Source: Microbacterium gallinarum (GTDB taxonomy: Bacteria > Actinomycetota > Actinomycetes > Actinomycetales > Microbacteriaceae). From it: DNA of 64,000 nt. Positions 30,944 through 40,061 of this stretch are shown piece by piece. The notes beneath the pieces were generated by a model. The model saw only the letters and a program-made list of their open reading frames with translations, ran no database searches and was not told the DNA's origin. The stretch is from contig NZ_JACSPM010000001.1 in the NCBI RefSeq assembly GCF_014837165.1, positions 1,198,304 to 1,262,303 on the forward strand. Direction: 5' to 3'. The translations under genes and the position numbers were made by a program. Each line of letters begins with the position of its first letter. Position 1 is the stretch's first letter.

Positions 30944-30988
30944 GGTTAGTTACTCGACTAAGTAACCATAGAAGTTCGGCCGCGTCAA
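30944..30988 (-). promoter_or_regulatory. YtrA-type promoter with operator over the -10 box
   Basis: Read leftward, TTGACG (30983-30988) and TTACTT (30960-30965) are spaced by 17 bp. A 24-bp near-palindrome (30944-30967), half-site GGTTAnTTAnTC and its mirror, covers the -10 box. The symmetry is perfect except at four positions. This is the expected place for autorepression by the GntR protein. Confidence 0.78.
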
Positions 30989-31300
30989 GACGTCAGCATC
31001 GAGCTCGGAATGTGACGGGACGCGCGCCCCGTGGTATCACGCGCACGGGTAGCGACCCGATCCGGCGATGTCGAATTTGCCATCCATTCCCACGCATGAA
31101 ACGTTCGATGAGGTCCGTCATGGACCACCCCGACCAGTCCGCGGTCGCGGCGCAGCGCTGGGGCGCGGCGCCGGGAGCGTACGGTCGCGGCCTGTGCGCG
31201 GATCCGAAATCCGCTGCCGAGCCGGCCCCCGCCGGCTCCCGTGGTCGCCACCCGGGCGTAACCGATGCAGATCCCTGCACGGGTTCTGCCGAGGTGCACA
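30989..31300 (+). promoter_or_regulatory. Untranslated region before the betaine ABC operon, with two hairpins
   Basis: No gene is evident in this gap of about 310 bp. A candidate -10 TACGGT (31180-31185) is followed by two adjacent perfect stem-loops: GCGGAT/ATCCGC (31198-31203, 31209-31214) and GAGCCGGC/GCCGGCTC (31219-31226, 31231-31238). They lie in the presumed leader of proV. Osmotic control through the leader is possible but unproven; no known riboswitch class is recognised. Confidence 0.4.
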
Positions 31301-32602
31301 GTGACAGTTCCGCCTGCCATCGAGGCGAAGAACCTGTTCAAGGTCTTCGGCCGCAATCCCCAGGCCATCGTCAATCGTCTCCGCGCAGGCGAGACCCGCG
31401 AGGCGGTGGCGTCCGCCGGCACCGCCGCGGTGATCGATGCCTCCTTCACGGTTCAACCCGGCGAGATCTTCGTCATCATGGGCCTCAGCGGATCCGGCAA
31501 GTCGACCGTGATCCGCACGCTCAACGGGCTGCTTCCGCCCACGGCCGGCGAGGTGCGGGTACAGGGCCAGAGCGTCACCTCGGCGTCACCGGCCGAGCTA
31601 CGACGGATCCGCCGCGCATCCGTCTCGATGGTGTTCCAGCACTTCGCGCTGCTGCCGCACCTGTCCGTGCTCGACAACGCCGCCTACGCGCTCGAGATCC
31701 AGGGTGTGGGCAAGAGCGAGCGGCGCGCGCGGGCACGCGAGATCCTCGACAAAGTCGGCCTCGGCGACCGCGTCGAGGCGACGCCCGACGAGCTGTCGGG
31801 CGGCATGCGCCAGCGGGTGGGCCTCGCACGTGCGCTGACGGCGGGCACCGACATCCTCCTGATGGACGAGGCGTTCTCGGCTCTCGACCCCCTCATCCGT
31901 CGTGAGATGCAGGAGCAGCTGGTCGAGCTGCAGAGCGAGCTCGGCCGCACCATCGTGTTCATCACCCACGACCTCAACGAGGCGATGTTCCTCGGCGACC
32001 GCATCGCTGTCATGCGCGACGGCCGCATCGTACAGACCGGCACGCCGGAGGAGATCCTCACCGATCCCGCCAACGACTACGTCGCCCAGTTCGTGCAGGA
32101 CGTCGACCGAGCCCGCGTGCTCACGGCAGGCTCGGTCATGGCGCCGCCTGCGGCCGCCACCCCGCTCAGCGCGGGTGTGCGCGGAGCCCTGCGTGTCATG
32201 CGCGACCTGCAGGTCGGATCCGTCGCCGTCCTCGAGGGCCGTCGCTACCTCGGATCGGTGAGCGACCGCGCCGTCGTCCGCGCCGTCAAGGCCGGCAGCA
32301 CCGACCTGCGGTCCCTCATCTCGACCGCGCAGCCCGTCGTGTCGCCGAACGACCCGCTCACCGAGGTGGTCGAGCGCGCCGTCGAGAGCCCGATCCCCAT
32401 CGCCGTGGTCGACGACCAGCGTCGCCTCCTCGGCACGATCCCGCGCGTGACCCTGCTCGCGGCGCTGGGCAACGTCGATCCCCAGACGACCGAGATCCCG
32501 ATCATCGGGGCACCGTCATCGGTGCCGCAGGCAGAGCTCATGAGTTCGCTCGTGGCGGTGGGCGAGCCCGCGGGGCGCCCCGCGACGGGAAGGGGTGCGT
32601 GA
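31301..32602 (+). CDS. proV: Glycine betaine/proline-type ABC transporter ATPase with CBS domains
   Basis: 433-residue ATPase of the ProV/OpuAA type. Walker A is IMGLSGSGKSTVIRTLNGLL, the signature is LSGGMRQRVGLARAL and Walker B is ILLMDEAFSALDPLIRREMQ. The N-terminal lead-in (KNLFKVFGRNPQAIVNRLRAGETR) is diagnostic of this subfamily. The C-terminal ~125 residues hold a CBS pair that senses ionic strength in OpuA. GTG 31301 is chosen from homology with a GAGGTGC ribosome binding site. The stop overlaps the start of the permease gene. Confidence 0.94.
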   Translation: MTVPPAIEAKNLFKVFGRNPQAIVNRLRAGETREAVASAGTAAVIDASFTVQPGEIFVIMGLSGSGKSTVIRTLNGLLPPTAGEVRVQGQSVTSASPAELRRIRRASVSMVFQHFALLPHLSVLDNAAYALEIQGVGKSERRARAREILDKVGLGDRVEATPDELSGGMRQRVGLARALTAGTDILLMDEAFSALDPLIRREMQEQLVELQSELGRTIVFITHDLNEAMFLGDRIAVMRDGRIVQTGTPEEILTDPANDYVAQFVQDVDRARVLTAGSVMAPPAAATPLSAGVRGALRVMRDLQVGSVAVLEGRRYLGSVSDRAVVRAVKAGSTDLRSLISTAQPVVSPNDPLTEVVERAVESPIPIAVVDDQRRLLGTIPRVTLLAALGNVDPQTTEIPIIGAPSSVPQAELMSSLVAVGEPAGRPATGRGA

Positions 32603-33507
32603 TGGAGGGTCTGCGACTTCCGCTGGGCGACGCCGTCGAGGCGTTCGTCGACTTCCTCGGCGACACCCTCGGGTGGCTCTTCGATGCGATCGCCCTCGCG
32701 CTCGGCGTCGTGTACGACGGTCTCGACTGGGCGCTGCGCACGCCGCCGTTCTGGGCCGTGATCCTCGTCCTCGCCGCCGTCGCGCTGTGGGTCAAGGGCG
32801 TCAAGCTGGCGGTCGGCACCGCGCTCGGGCTCGTCCTGATCGTGGCCGTGGATCAGTGGGATGCGGCGATGGACACGCTCGCCCTGGTGCTCGTGGCATC
32901 GGCGATCGCGATCGCGATCGGCATCCCGGTCGGCATCTGGGCGGCGCGCAACGACCGCGTGTCGCGCATCGTGCGTCCTGCACTCGACTTCCTCCAGACG
33001 ATGCCGGCGTTCGTCTATCTGATCCCGGCGATCATCTTCTTCGGCGTGGGCGCGGTGCCCGGGATGATCGCGACGATCCTGTTCGCGCTCGCGCCCGGGG
33101 TGCGCCTGACCGAGCTCGGCATCCGCGGCGTCGACCAGGAGGTGGTCGAGGCGGGTCACGCCTTCGGTGCGACACCCGGTCGCATCCTCCGCCAGATCCA
33201 GCTGCCACTCGCGCTTCCGAGCATCATGGCGGGTGTCAACCAGGTGATCATGCTCAGCCTGTCGATGGTCGTCATCGCCGGCATGGTCGGCGCCGGCGGG
33301 CTCGGCGGTGAGATCGTCCGCGCGATCGGACGCATCGATGTGGGGCTCGGGTTCGAGGCAGGCATCGCCGTCGTGGTCATCGCCATGATCCTCGACCGCA
33401 CGACATCGGCGCTCGCGGTGCAGAGCCGGCGCACGGGCCGAGGCCGGCGTGCGTCCGCGCGCGCCGCGTCCGCCCCGGTGGAGACGGCGGCCACTGCAGC
33501 GGCGTGA
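32602..33507 (+). CDS. proW: Glycine betaine-type ABC transporter permease
   Basis: 301-residue ProW/OpuAB-type permease with about seven helices. The TMD core IAIAIGIPVGIWAARNDRVS and the EAA-like loop LGIRGVDQEVVEAGHAFGATPGRILRQIQLPLALPS contact the ATPase. A short amphipathic N-terminus (LGDAVEAFVDFLGDTLGW) precedes. ATG 32602 is preferred over the GTG at 32599 because GGAAGGGG then has normal spacing. The Ala/Arg-rich tail has no clear role. Followed by hairpins before proX. Confidence 0.94.
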   Translation: MEGLRLPLGDAVEAFVDFLGDTLGWLFDAIALALGVVYDGLDWALRTPPFWAVILVLAAVALWVKGVKLAVGTALGLVLIVAVDQWDAAMDTLALVLVASAIAIAIGIPVGIWAARNDRVSRIVRPALDFLQTMPAFVYLIPAIIFFGVGAVPGMIATILFALAPGVRLTELGIRGVDQEVVEAGHAFGATPGRILRQIQLPLALPSIMAGVNQVIMLSLSMVVIAGMVGAGGLGGEIVRAIGRIDVGLGFEAGIAVVVIAMILDRTTSALAVQSRRTGRGRRASARAASAPVETAATAAA

Positions 33508-33511
33508 GGCG

Positions 33512-33594
33512 AGCGGATGCCTCGGGCCGAGGCATCCGCTCATCACAGACCAGGCGGGAGCATCGCCCGCCGGAGGTGCGCGACCTTCGCGCGC
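33512..33594 (+). terminator. Three hairpins between proW and proX
   Basis: A perfect 12-bp stem AGCGGATGCCTC/GAGGCATCCGCT (33512-33523, 33529-33540) directly follows the proW stop. Two weaker stems follow: GGCGGG/CCCGCC near 33553-33571 and GGTGCGCG/CGCGCGCC (33575-33594). No T-tract is present. Because proX continues in the same direction, these probably set the relative amount of binding protein, or stabilise one part of the mRNA, rather than end the operon. Confidence 0.5.
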
Positions 33595-33645
33595 CTGACC
33601 AAGACCGATCCGTGCGACAGCAGCGCGGATGGAGAGGAAGTCACG

Positions 33646-34542
33646 ATGATGACCAAGAGAAAGCACGTGCTCGCGGGAGTCGCGCTCGTCGGCGCGGCCG
33701 CCATCGCACTCACCGGCTGCGCAGGAGGCGCCGGGGAGGCCGGCGACGGTCCGGCCGACCGCCCGATCGAGATCGCTGTGTTCAACGGCTGGGACGAGGG
33801 CATCGCCGCGTCGCACCTGTGGGAGAGCGTCCTCGAGGCGCAGGGGTACGACGTCAACCTGACCTACGCCGACGTCGCTCCGATCTATGCCGGTCTGGCC
33901 AAGGGCGACTTCGACCTCGTGCTCGACACGTGGCTGCCCACCACGCACGCCGACTACCTCGAGCAGTACGGCGACGACATCGTCGACCTCGGGGCATGGA
34001 ACGACGAGGCCTCGCTGACGATCGCCGTGAACGAGGACGCCCCGATCGACTCGCTCGAGGAGCTCGCCGCCAACGCCGACGAGTTCGGCGGCCAGATCGT
34101 CGGGATCGAGCCGGGCTCCGGCCTGATGCGCATCACGGGCGACGAGGTCGTGCCCGGCTACGGCCTGGAGGACATGACGCTCGTGGAGTCGTCCACGCCC
34201 GCGATGCTCTCCGAGCTGAAGTCGGCGACGGACGGCGGGGAGAACATCGTGGTCACCCTGTGGCGGCCGCACTGGGCGTACAACGCCTTCCCGCTGAAGG
34301 ACCTCGAAGACCCGCAGGGTCTGCTCGGCGACGCGGAGAGCATCCACTCGGTGTCGTCGGCGACGTTCGCCGACGAGTTCCCCGAGGTGAACGACTGGAT
34401 CGCGGACTTCCAGATGCCCAGCGAGCTGCTGTACTCGCTCGAGGACGTGCTGTTCAACGGCGACTCGAGCGGCGACTACGCGCCCCTGGTCGAGACGTGG
34501 ATCGCGGACAACCAGGAGTGGGTGGACGGTCTCACGTCCTGA
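33646..34542 (+). CDS. proX: Glycine betaine-type ABC transporter substrate-binding lipoprotein
   Basis: 298-residue OpuAC/ProX-like binding protein. A lipoprotein signal ends in the lipobox ALTGC near residue 25. The domain reads IEIAVFNGWDEGIAASHLW, then ADVAPIYAGLAKGDFDLVLDTWLPTTH; the tryptophans in this motif and in VTLWRPHWAYNAF form the aromatic box used by the family to cage trimethylammonium groups. The substrate is therefore most likely glycine betaine, choline or a similar osmolyte. GGAGAGGAAG precedes the ATG. Completes the importer encoded by the two genes upstream. Confidence 0.93.
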   Translation: MMTKRKHVLAGVALVGAAAIALTGCAGGAGEAGDGPADRPIEIAVFNGWDEGIAASHLWESVLEAQGYDVNLTYADVAPIYAGLAKGDFDLVLDTWLPTTHADYLEQYGDDIVDLGAWNDEASLTIAVNEDAPIDSLEELAANADEFGGQIVGIEPGSGLMRITGDEVVPGYGLEDMTLVESSTPAMLSELKSATDGGENIVVTLWRPHWAYNAFPLKDLEDPQGLLGDAESIHSVSSATFADEFPEVNDWIADFQMPSELLYSLEDVLFNGDSSGDYAPLVETWIADNQEWVDGLTS

Positions 34543-34599
34543 CACCCGGAAATACGGCGGGCGGGCGCGGCGGAGCGGGGCTCTGTCGCGCCCGTCCTG

Positions 34600-35541
34600 T
34601 CAGGGGTGGGTCTTCGGGTGGATCACGCGGCCCGGCGGCGCGGGATCGCCGGCCGACCGGGCCGGGATGGGCCACGGCGCCGGCTGCGGGGCCGCGTCGG
34701 CCTGGGGGCCGGGCGTGCTCGGTGTCGGCGTTGTGGCCGCCGGAGGCGGGGTCGTCGAGGGACGCGCGGGCGCGGCATCCGTCCCCTTCTCAGCCTGCGC
34801 GGGCGAAGGAAGCTCGAGCGAGACCTTCGACTCGAGCACCTCGATCGCACCGTCGGAGAGCGAGATGAGGCCGTCGAGCTCCTGCCGCACGCGACGGTAG
34901 GCGAGCTGCCTCTCGGCGGGTGTCGCGGCCTGGTCGATGGCGACGGTCAGCAGCTGTTTGGCGGTGTCGAGGCGTTTGCGCTCGACCTCGGTGAAGCTGG
35001 AGTCCTTGAGGCGGCGCGCGTCGCGCTCGGCGACGTCGAACGCCACCTCGAAATCGGCGACGGCGTTGCGGTACTCGGCCAGCTGCTCCTTCGTCAGCCG
35101 CGCCTTGGACGACGCCGGCCGCAGCCCGTCGGCGATGCGCTTCGCGCGCAGGAACGCCGCCGTGAGCGGCTGGCGTCCGTCGCTCATCGCCGGGAACGCG
35201 ATGATCTTCGCGACGTCGAGCTCGTACTCGAGCCAGCGGTGGGTGACCGAGTCGTGGGTCGCGAAGAGGCGCTCCAGCTGCGTGGCCTGCGTCTCGCGCG
35301 ACGTCTGCGGGCCGCCGACCGTGGTCGCAGTCGGTGCGGTGACGGGCGGGAGGGATGCCGCGGCCACCGCCTGGCCGCGTGCAGCCGCCTTCAGCTCGGC
35401 CTTGGCGTGCAGCACCTCGAGCCGGCGCTTGTGCCGCCGGCGCGCGCCTCGTTCCCAGGCGCCGCCGACGGCGCTCATCACACCGAAGAGCGGGAAGATG
35501 AGCCACCAGTACTGGCCCAGGAAGTCGAAGAACGGCTCCAC
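34600..35541 (-). CDS. Membrane-anchored coiled-coil protein, paralogue A
   Basis: 313 residues of unknown function. An N-terminal membrane segment (EPFFDFLGQYWWLIFPLFGV) is followed by a basic patch (RRRHKRRLEVLHAKAELK), a helical domain (about 75-225) and a Pro/Ala-rich tail. The helical domain aligns with the neighbour at 35621-36421 (RWLEYELDVAK here, RWLSYETDVDK there). I choose GTG 35539-35541 because TACCAT (35548-35553) stands 6 nt upstream, and the neighbour has the same arrangement. No enzymatic motif is seen. Confidence 0.72.
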   Translation of the reverse strand: MEPFFDFLGQYWWLIFPLFGVMSAVGGAWERGARRRHKRRLEVLHAKAELKAAARGQAVAAASLPPVTAPTATTVGGPQTSRETQATQLERLFATHDSVTHRWLEYELDVAKIIAFPAMSDGRQPLTAAFLRAKRIADGLRPASSKARLTKEQLAEYRNAVADFEVAFDVAERDARRLKDSSFTEVERKRLDTAKQLLTVAIDQAATPAERQLAYRRVRQELDGLISLSDGAIEVLESKVSLELPSPAQAEKGTDAAPARPSTTPPPAATTPTPSTPGPQADAAPQPAPWPIPARSAGDPAPPGRVIHPKTHP

Positions 35542-35620
35542 CCTGTCATGGTAACGGGCGTGGCCGACCCGGTCGCGCGCTCTGGGCAGGCGCACAGCCT
35601 GGCCGGCGGGCAGGTCGTGG

Positions 35621-36421
35621 TCAGCGCGGCGCGGAGTCCGGCGGCTTCGGCGTGAACCGGCGCGGCAGCACCACGGCCGACCGCAGCCCTTCGATGACGG
35701 GGATGGCGGCGTCGATCATGTCGGCGACCGAGCCGAGCACGCCGGCCACGCCGCCCTGCGGAGCGGGGCTCGTGCCGGGCACTCCAGCCTGCCGCTCGGC
35801 CTCGGTGAGGGCGGCGTCCATCGCGGCGACGGCATCGCGGTACCGCACGTACTCCTCCGGGGCGATGCGGCGTCCGGCCGTCGGCCGCAGCCACTGGGCC
35901 TCGCGCTGCGCGTGGAGGAAGGCGACGGTGGCGGGATGCCGCGAGTCGGTCAGCTGCGGATAGGCCAGCGCCTTGTCGACGTCGGTCTCGTACGAGAGCC
36001 ACCGGGCGTTCACGGCGTCCTGGGCCGTGTGGAGCCGCTCGATCGGCAGCGGCTCGGCAGTCGAGGCTGCCCGGTACTGGGTGTACGAGGCCTTCACGCG
36101 GGCGCGGCTCGCGCGCAGCGCGTACGCGGCCGACTTCTCGGCGTTGCGGGCCGCCTGGAGCGCGCGCTTGGCTTCGAGGGGCACCATCCCGGTGGTGCGC
36201 GAGCGGGCGGCGAGCACGTCGGCCTGCGCGACGCGCACCTGAGCCCGCGCCGCCACGAGAGCGCGGTAGGCCTGCGATTCCTCGTGGCGGGCGGCATCGA
36301 GTTCGAGTCGTCGCGCTCGGCGGCGACCCGTCGTCAGGCCCATGTAGGAAGCGGCTCCGACGCCTGCGGCGGCCGGAGCGGCCCACCACCAGCCCTGCAA
36401 GAGCAGGATGAGAGGCTCCAC
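35621..36421 (-). CDS. Membrane-anchored coiled-coil protein, paralogue B
   Basis: 266 residues of unknown function, clearly homologous to the next gene. Membrane segment at about residues 1-28 (ILLLQGWWWAAPAAAGVGAA), then basic residues and long helices (about 35-115), then the shared domain around RWLSYETDVDKALAYP and a Pro-rich end. It starts at GTG 36419-36421 with TACCAT (36428-36433) 6 nt upstream, the same promoter-start block as the paralogue. The pair probably arose by tandem duplication and may form a hetero-oligomer; that is inference. Confidence 0.72.
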   Translation of the reverse strand: MEPLILLLQGWWWAAPAAAGVGAASYMGLTTGRRRARRLELDAARHEESQAYRALVAARAQVRVAQADVLAARSRTTGMVPLEAKRALQAARNAEKSAAYALRASRARVKASYTQYRAASTAEPLPIERLHTAQDAVNARWLSYETDVDKALAYPQLTDSRHPATVAFLHAQREAQWLRPTAGRRIAPEEYVRYRDAVAAMDAALTEAERQAGVPGTSPAPQGGVAGVLGSVADMIDAAIPVIEGLRSAVVLPRRFTPKPPDSAPR

Positions 36422-36473
36422 TCTGCCATGGTAGCCGTGGCGTGGCGCGCCGGACCGGGGTCGCGGGGAACGC

Positions 36474-36611
36474 TCAGCCGAACAGCAGCGCGAAGACCGT
36501 GGCGCCGCCGCCGACGAGGATGAGGGCGACGATCGTCACCCACGCGATGACCTTGACCCGCTTCTGACGGGTGTCGTTGAAACCGCTGTACTCTTCGTCG
36601 TCCGCCGCCAT
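36474..36611 (-). CDS. 45-residue single-pass membrane peptide
   Basis: Short protein: an acidic N-terminus (MAADDEEYSGFNDTRQKR) then one hydrophobic helix (VIAWVTIVALILVGGG) to the C-terminus. ATG 36609-36611 is preceded by TAAGAT (36619-36624) at 7 nt, a leaderless layout. The first three bases of that -10 box are the stop codon TAA of purL, so promoter and purL end overlap. Similar tiny membrane proteins near pur genes occur in actinobacteria, to my recollection, but no function is known. Confidence 0.7.
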   Translation of the reverse strand: MAADDEEYSGFNDTRQKRVKVIAWVTIVALILVGGGATVFALLFG

Positions 36612-36621
36612 GGGTTCGATC

Positions 36622-38970
36622 TTAGGCGGTGCGCTCGGTGATGATCGGGCCGAACGCGTCGGGCAGCGTCGAGGTCGACGCGTCGCGCAGCTCATCGAGG
36701 GGCACCGTGAACAGGCCCTGGACTTCGAGCGAGGGCATGTCGCCGTCTGCCGCGACGTCGGTCACGCCGATGCGCAGCACCGGGTAGCCCCGGCCCTCGC
36801 ACAGTCCGCGGAACTTCACGTCGTCCTCACGCGGGACCGACACGATGACGCGACCCGTCGACTCCGAGAACAGCGCGGTCGCAGCATCCACTCCATCACG
36901 ATCCTGGATCTCGTTCAGCCACACGCGCGCACCGACGCCGAAGCGCATGACCGCCTCGGCGAGAGCCTGCGCGAGTCCGCCCGACGACAGGTCGTGCGCG
37001 CTCGAGACGAGCGACTGCTGCGATGCGGCGTGGATGAGCTCGGCGAGCTTCTTCTCCTGTGCGAGGTCGACCGCCGGCGGGCGTCCGCCGAGGTGGCCGT
37101 GGATCGTGCCGGCCCACTGCGAGCCCGAGAGCTCGGTGGCCGTCACGCCGAGGAGGTAGATGTTCTCGCCCGCGTCCTGCCAGCCCGACGGGATGCGGCG
37201 GGCGACGTCGTCGATGATGCCGAGCACGCCCACCACGGGCGTCGGGAAGATCGGCTGGTCACCAGTCTGGTTGTAGAACGAGACGTTGCCGCCGGTGACG
37301 GGCACGCCCAGCTCGAGGCAGGCGTCGGACAGCCCGTCGACGGTCTGCGAGAACTGCCACATCACCTCGGGGTTCTCGGGCGAGCCGAAGTTGAGGCAGT
37401 CGGTGACGGCGGTGGGAACGGCCCCGGTGACGGCGACGTTGCGGTACGCCTCGGCGAGGGCGAGCTTCGCGCCCTGGTACGGGTCGAGCTGGCAGTAGCG
37501 GCCGTTGCAGTCGGTGGCGATCGCGAAGCCGAGGCCCGAGTGCTCGTCGACGCGGATCATGCCCGCGTCGTCGGGGAACGACAGTGCCGTGTTGCCCATG
37601 ACGTAGTAGTCGTACTGGTTCGTGATCCACGAGGTGTCGGCGAGGTTGGGGCTCGCGACGAGCTGGACGAACTGGCGGCGCAGCGTGTCGGGGTCGACGT
37701 CTCGGGTGAGGGCCGAGGCGGAGTCGTCGCGCAGCGCGTCGATCCACGTCGGGTAGGCGACGGGGCGCTCGTACACCGGGCCGTCGACCGCGACGGTCGA
37801 GGGGTCGACGTTCACGATCTCCTCGCCGTGCCAGAAGATCTGCAGCCGGCCGTCGCCGGTCACCTCGCCGAGCACGCTGGTCTCGACATCCCACTTGTCC
37901 ACGACCGCGAGGAACGCGTCGAGCTTCTCCGGAGCCACGATCGCCATCATGCGCTCCTGGCTCTCGCTCATGAGGATCTCCTCGGGCGTGAGCGTGGGGT
38001 CGCGCAGCAGGACGTTCTCGAGGTCGACGCGCATGCCCGAGCCGCCGTTCGCGGCGAGCTCCGACGTCGCGCACGAGATGCCGGCGGCGCCGAGGTCCTG
38101 GATGGCCTCGACGAGCTCGTCGCGGTAGAGCTCGAGGCAGCACTCGATGAGCACCTTCTCGGCGAACGGGTCGCCGACCTGCACGGCGGGGCGCTTGGTC
38201 GGGCCGCCGTCGGCGAAGGTGTCGGAGGCGAGGATGGATGCTCCGCCGATGCCGTCGCCGCCGGTGCGGGCGCCGAACAGCACGACCTTGTTGCCGGCGC
38301 CGGTGGCGTTGGCGAGCTTGAGGTCTTCATGGCGCAGCACGCCGACCGCGAGGGCGTTGACCAGCGGGTTGCCCTGGTAGACGGCGTCGAACACGGTCTC
38401 GCCGCCGATGTTCGGCAGGCCCAGGCAGTTGCCGTAGAACGAGATTCCGCTCGTGACGCCGTGGACGACGCGCGCCGTGTCGGGGTGGTCGATGGCGCCG
38501 AAGCGCAGCTGGTCCATGACGGCGACCGGACGCGCCCCCATCGAGATGATGTCGCGGACGATGCCGCCGACACCGGTCGCGGCGCCCTGGAACGGCTCGA
38601 TGTAGCTGGGGTGGTTGTGCGACTCGACCTTGAACGTGACGGCCCAGCCCTCGCCGATGTCGACGACGCCGGCGTTCTGGCCCATGCCGACCATCAGGCG
38701 GGTCTTCATCTCGTCGGAGACCTTCTCGCCGAACTTGCGGAGGTAGATCTTCGACGACTTGTACGAGCAGTGCTCCGACCACATGACGGAGTACATCGCC
38801 AGCTCGCCCGACGTGGGGCGACGGCCGAGGATCTCGCGGATCCTCTCGTACTCGTCGGGCTTGAGTCCGAGCGCCGCGTAGGGCTGCTCCTTCTCCGGCG
38901 TGGCGGCGGCGTTTTCGACGGTGTCGGCAACCGGGCGTGCGGTTGCGGACGTCGGAGAGGGGGTGGTCAC
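36622..38970 (-). CDS. purL: Phosphoribosylformylglycinamidine synthase subunit PurL
   Basis: 782-residue FGAM synthase large subunit (small, PurS-dependent type), which amidates FGAR using ammonia from PurQ and [19 protein letters not shown] with the conserved His, [21 protein letters not shown], and GNLASELAxGG-type elements such as [11 protein letters not shown] are present. PurS and PurQ are encoded about 22 kb away at 60118-61070. GTG 38968-38970 starts it with a GGAG site; the leader resembles that of purS. The N-terminal 30 residues are a poorly conserved extension. Confidence 0.96.
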   Translation of the reverse strand: MTTPSPTSATARPVADTVENAAATPEKEQPYAALGLKPDEYERIREILGRRPTSGELAMYSVMWSEHCSYKSSKIYLRKFGEKVSDEMKTRLMVGMGQNAGVVDIGEGWAVTFKVESHNHPSYIEPFQGAATGVGGIVRDIISMGARPVAVMDQLRFGAIDHPDTARVVHGVTSGISFYGNCLGLPNIGGETVFDAVYQGNPLVNALAVGVLRHEDLKLANATGAGNKVVLFGARTGGDGIGGASILASDTFADGGPTKRPAVQVGDPFAEKVLIECCLELYRDELVEAIQDLGAAGISCATSELAANGGSGMRVDLENVLLRDPTLTPEEILMSESQERMMAIVAPEKLDAFLAVVDKWDVETSVLGEVTGDGRLQIFWHGEEIVNVDPSTVAVDGPVYERPVAYPTWIDALRDDSASALTRDVDPDTLRRQFVQLVASPNLADTSWITNQYDYYVMGNTALSFPDDAGMIRVDEHSGLGFAIATDCNGRYCQLDPYQGAKLALAEAYRNVAVTGAVPTAVTDCLNFGSPENPEVMWQFSQTVDGLSDACLELGVPVTGGNVSFYNQTGDQPIFPTPVVGVLGIIDDVARRIPSGWQDAGENIYLLGVTATELSGSQWAGTIHGHLGGRPPAVDLAQEKKLAELIHAASQQSLVSSAHDLSSGGLAQALAEAVMRFGVGARVWLNEIQDRDGVDAATALFSESTGRVIVSVPREDDVKFRGLCEGRGYPVLRIGVTDVAADGDMPSLEVQGLFTVPLDELRDASTSTLPDAFGPIITERTA

Positions 38971-38976
38971 GCGGCT

Positions 38977-39015
38977 GAGCTCCAGGAATCGGGGATGCCG
39001 GACCGGTCCAGTCTA
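38977..39015 (-). promoter_or_regulatory. purL leader with TAGACT promoter box and CTGGAGCTC motif
   Basis: Leftward, TAGACT (39010-39015) is the likely -10 box and GATTCCTGGAGCTC (38977-38990) spans the ribosome binding site. The purS leader at 61075-61112 has the same two elements in the same order. The gap to the next divergent gene (39181) contains no other gene. Confidence 0.55.
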
Positions 39016-39180
39016 GTTCGGCCGCGGCATCCGCTCCCTCCCACTCCCCGGGCAGGGGGTTTCGCCCGAAACATAAGGCGTCTCCCTCGGTCTCGGCGAG
39101 GATCCCCTGGCTCGACCCCACCGCGACGGCCTCGATGCCGCCCCGCCCGGAACGCTGAGCAGGCGGCTAGTGTGACGCCC

Positions 39181-40038
39181 ATGCGGATCATCGCGGCGGG
39201 CATGGCGGCTCTCGCGCTCGTGCTGACCGGTTGTGCAGCCCAGGGCGTCGGTCAGGGAGCGCCGATGGGGGCCGGCTCGCCGACCGCGTCTCCTTCCGCG
39301 GCCCCTCTCGACCTGATCGGCCTGTGGCGAGTCACCGGCGCCGAAGGCGAAGACGCCGACACGTGGCTGCGGATCGACGCCATGGACATGCAGCTGTGGC
39401 GCGACTGCGGCATGGTCTTCTGGCACTGGGCTGCCTTCCCGGGTGCGCTGACGACGTCGATCTCGGGCGCGAGCGGTGAGTGCGCCAACGGCGGGGTGAT
39501 GCCCGACGCGCCATGGCTTGCAGCGACGGTCGGCTTCGAGCCGTCGGCGGACGGCTGGCTGTTCCGCGATGCCGAAGGCGGTCTCACGGCTGCGCTGACC
39601 ATCGACGGGGCGCCGACGCCGATTCCCACCGCGGATGAGCTGTACACGCGACCTCCGCTTGTGGACGCGACCACGCGAGCCCACTTCCGGCCACCCGCAG
39701 GATTGCCCGGCTCGCTCACGCCGGTGACCCGCGAGGAACTGGCCGGGCGATGGATCCCGGTCGAGTATGAGACAACAGACGAGCGGACCCCCTTCGTCGA
39801 GTTCGACACCCCGAACGGATACCGAGCTTCGGACGGGTGCAACGGGGCGGAAGGCGGCTGGCTGCTCGGCGACGAAGGCCGGTTCGCGGCGACGGTCGCC
39901 AACATGACCGCGATCGGCTGCGAGGGCGCCAACGTGCCGGATTGGGTTTCCGGCGCCCGGCTCGCCGGCTTCGACGGCAGCGAACTCGTCCTGCTGGACG
40001 CGCAGGCCGGAGAACTCGGGCGACTCTCGCGGGATTGA
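39181..40038 (+). CDS. META-type (HslJ-like) lipoprotein
   Basis: 285-residue secreted lipoprotein. The signal peptide MRIIAAGMAALALVLTGCAA has a lipobox LTGC. Two copies of a META/HslJ-like fold are suggested: residues about 45-150 (LIGLWRVTGAEGE to LTAALTIDG) and about 180-280 (LAGRWIPVEYET, SDGCNGAEGGW, TAIGCEG). META domains bind hydrophobic ligands or stabilise proteins. ATG 39181 follows TAGTGT (39168-39173) by 7 nt. Function unknown. Large open frames in other registers over this region are shadows. Confidence 0.82.
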   Translation: MRIIAAGMAALALVLTGCAAQGVGQGAPMGAGSPTASPSAAPLDLIGLWRVTGAEGEDADTWLRIDAMDMQLWRDCGMVFWHWAAFPGALTTSISGASGECANGGVMPDAPWLAATVGFEPSADGWLFRDAEGGLTAALTIDGAPTPIPTADELYTRPPLVDATTRAHFRPPAGLPGSLTPVTREELAGRWIPVEYETTDERTPFVEFDTPNGYRASDGCNGAEGGWLLGDEGRFAATVANMTAIGCEGANVPDWVSGARLAGFDGSELVLLDAQAGELGRLSRD

Positions 40039-40061
40039 CCGACGACCGGACCCGAAAAGGG

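Noticed and set aside
36571-40038. 1155-codon + strand frame over purL and the lipoprotein
   Set aside because: Only its last 286 codons (39181-40038) are a real gene; the rest is antisense to purL.
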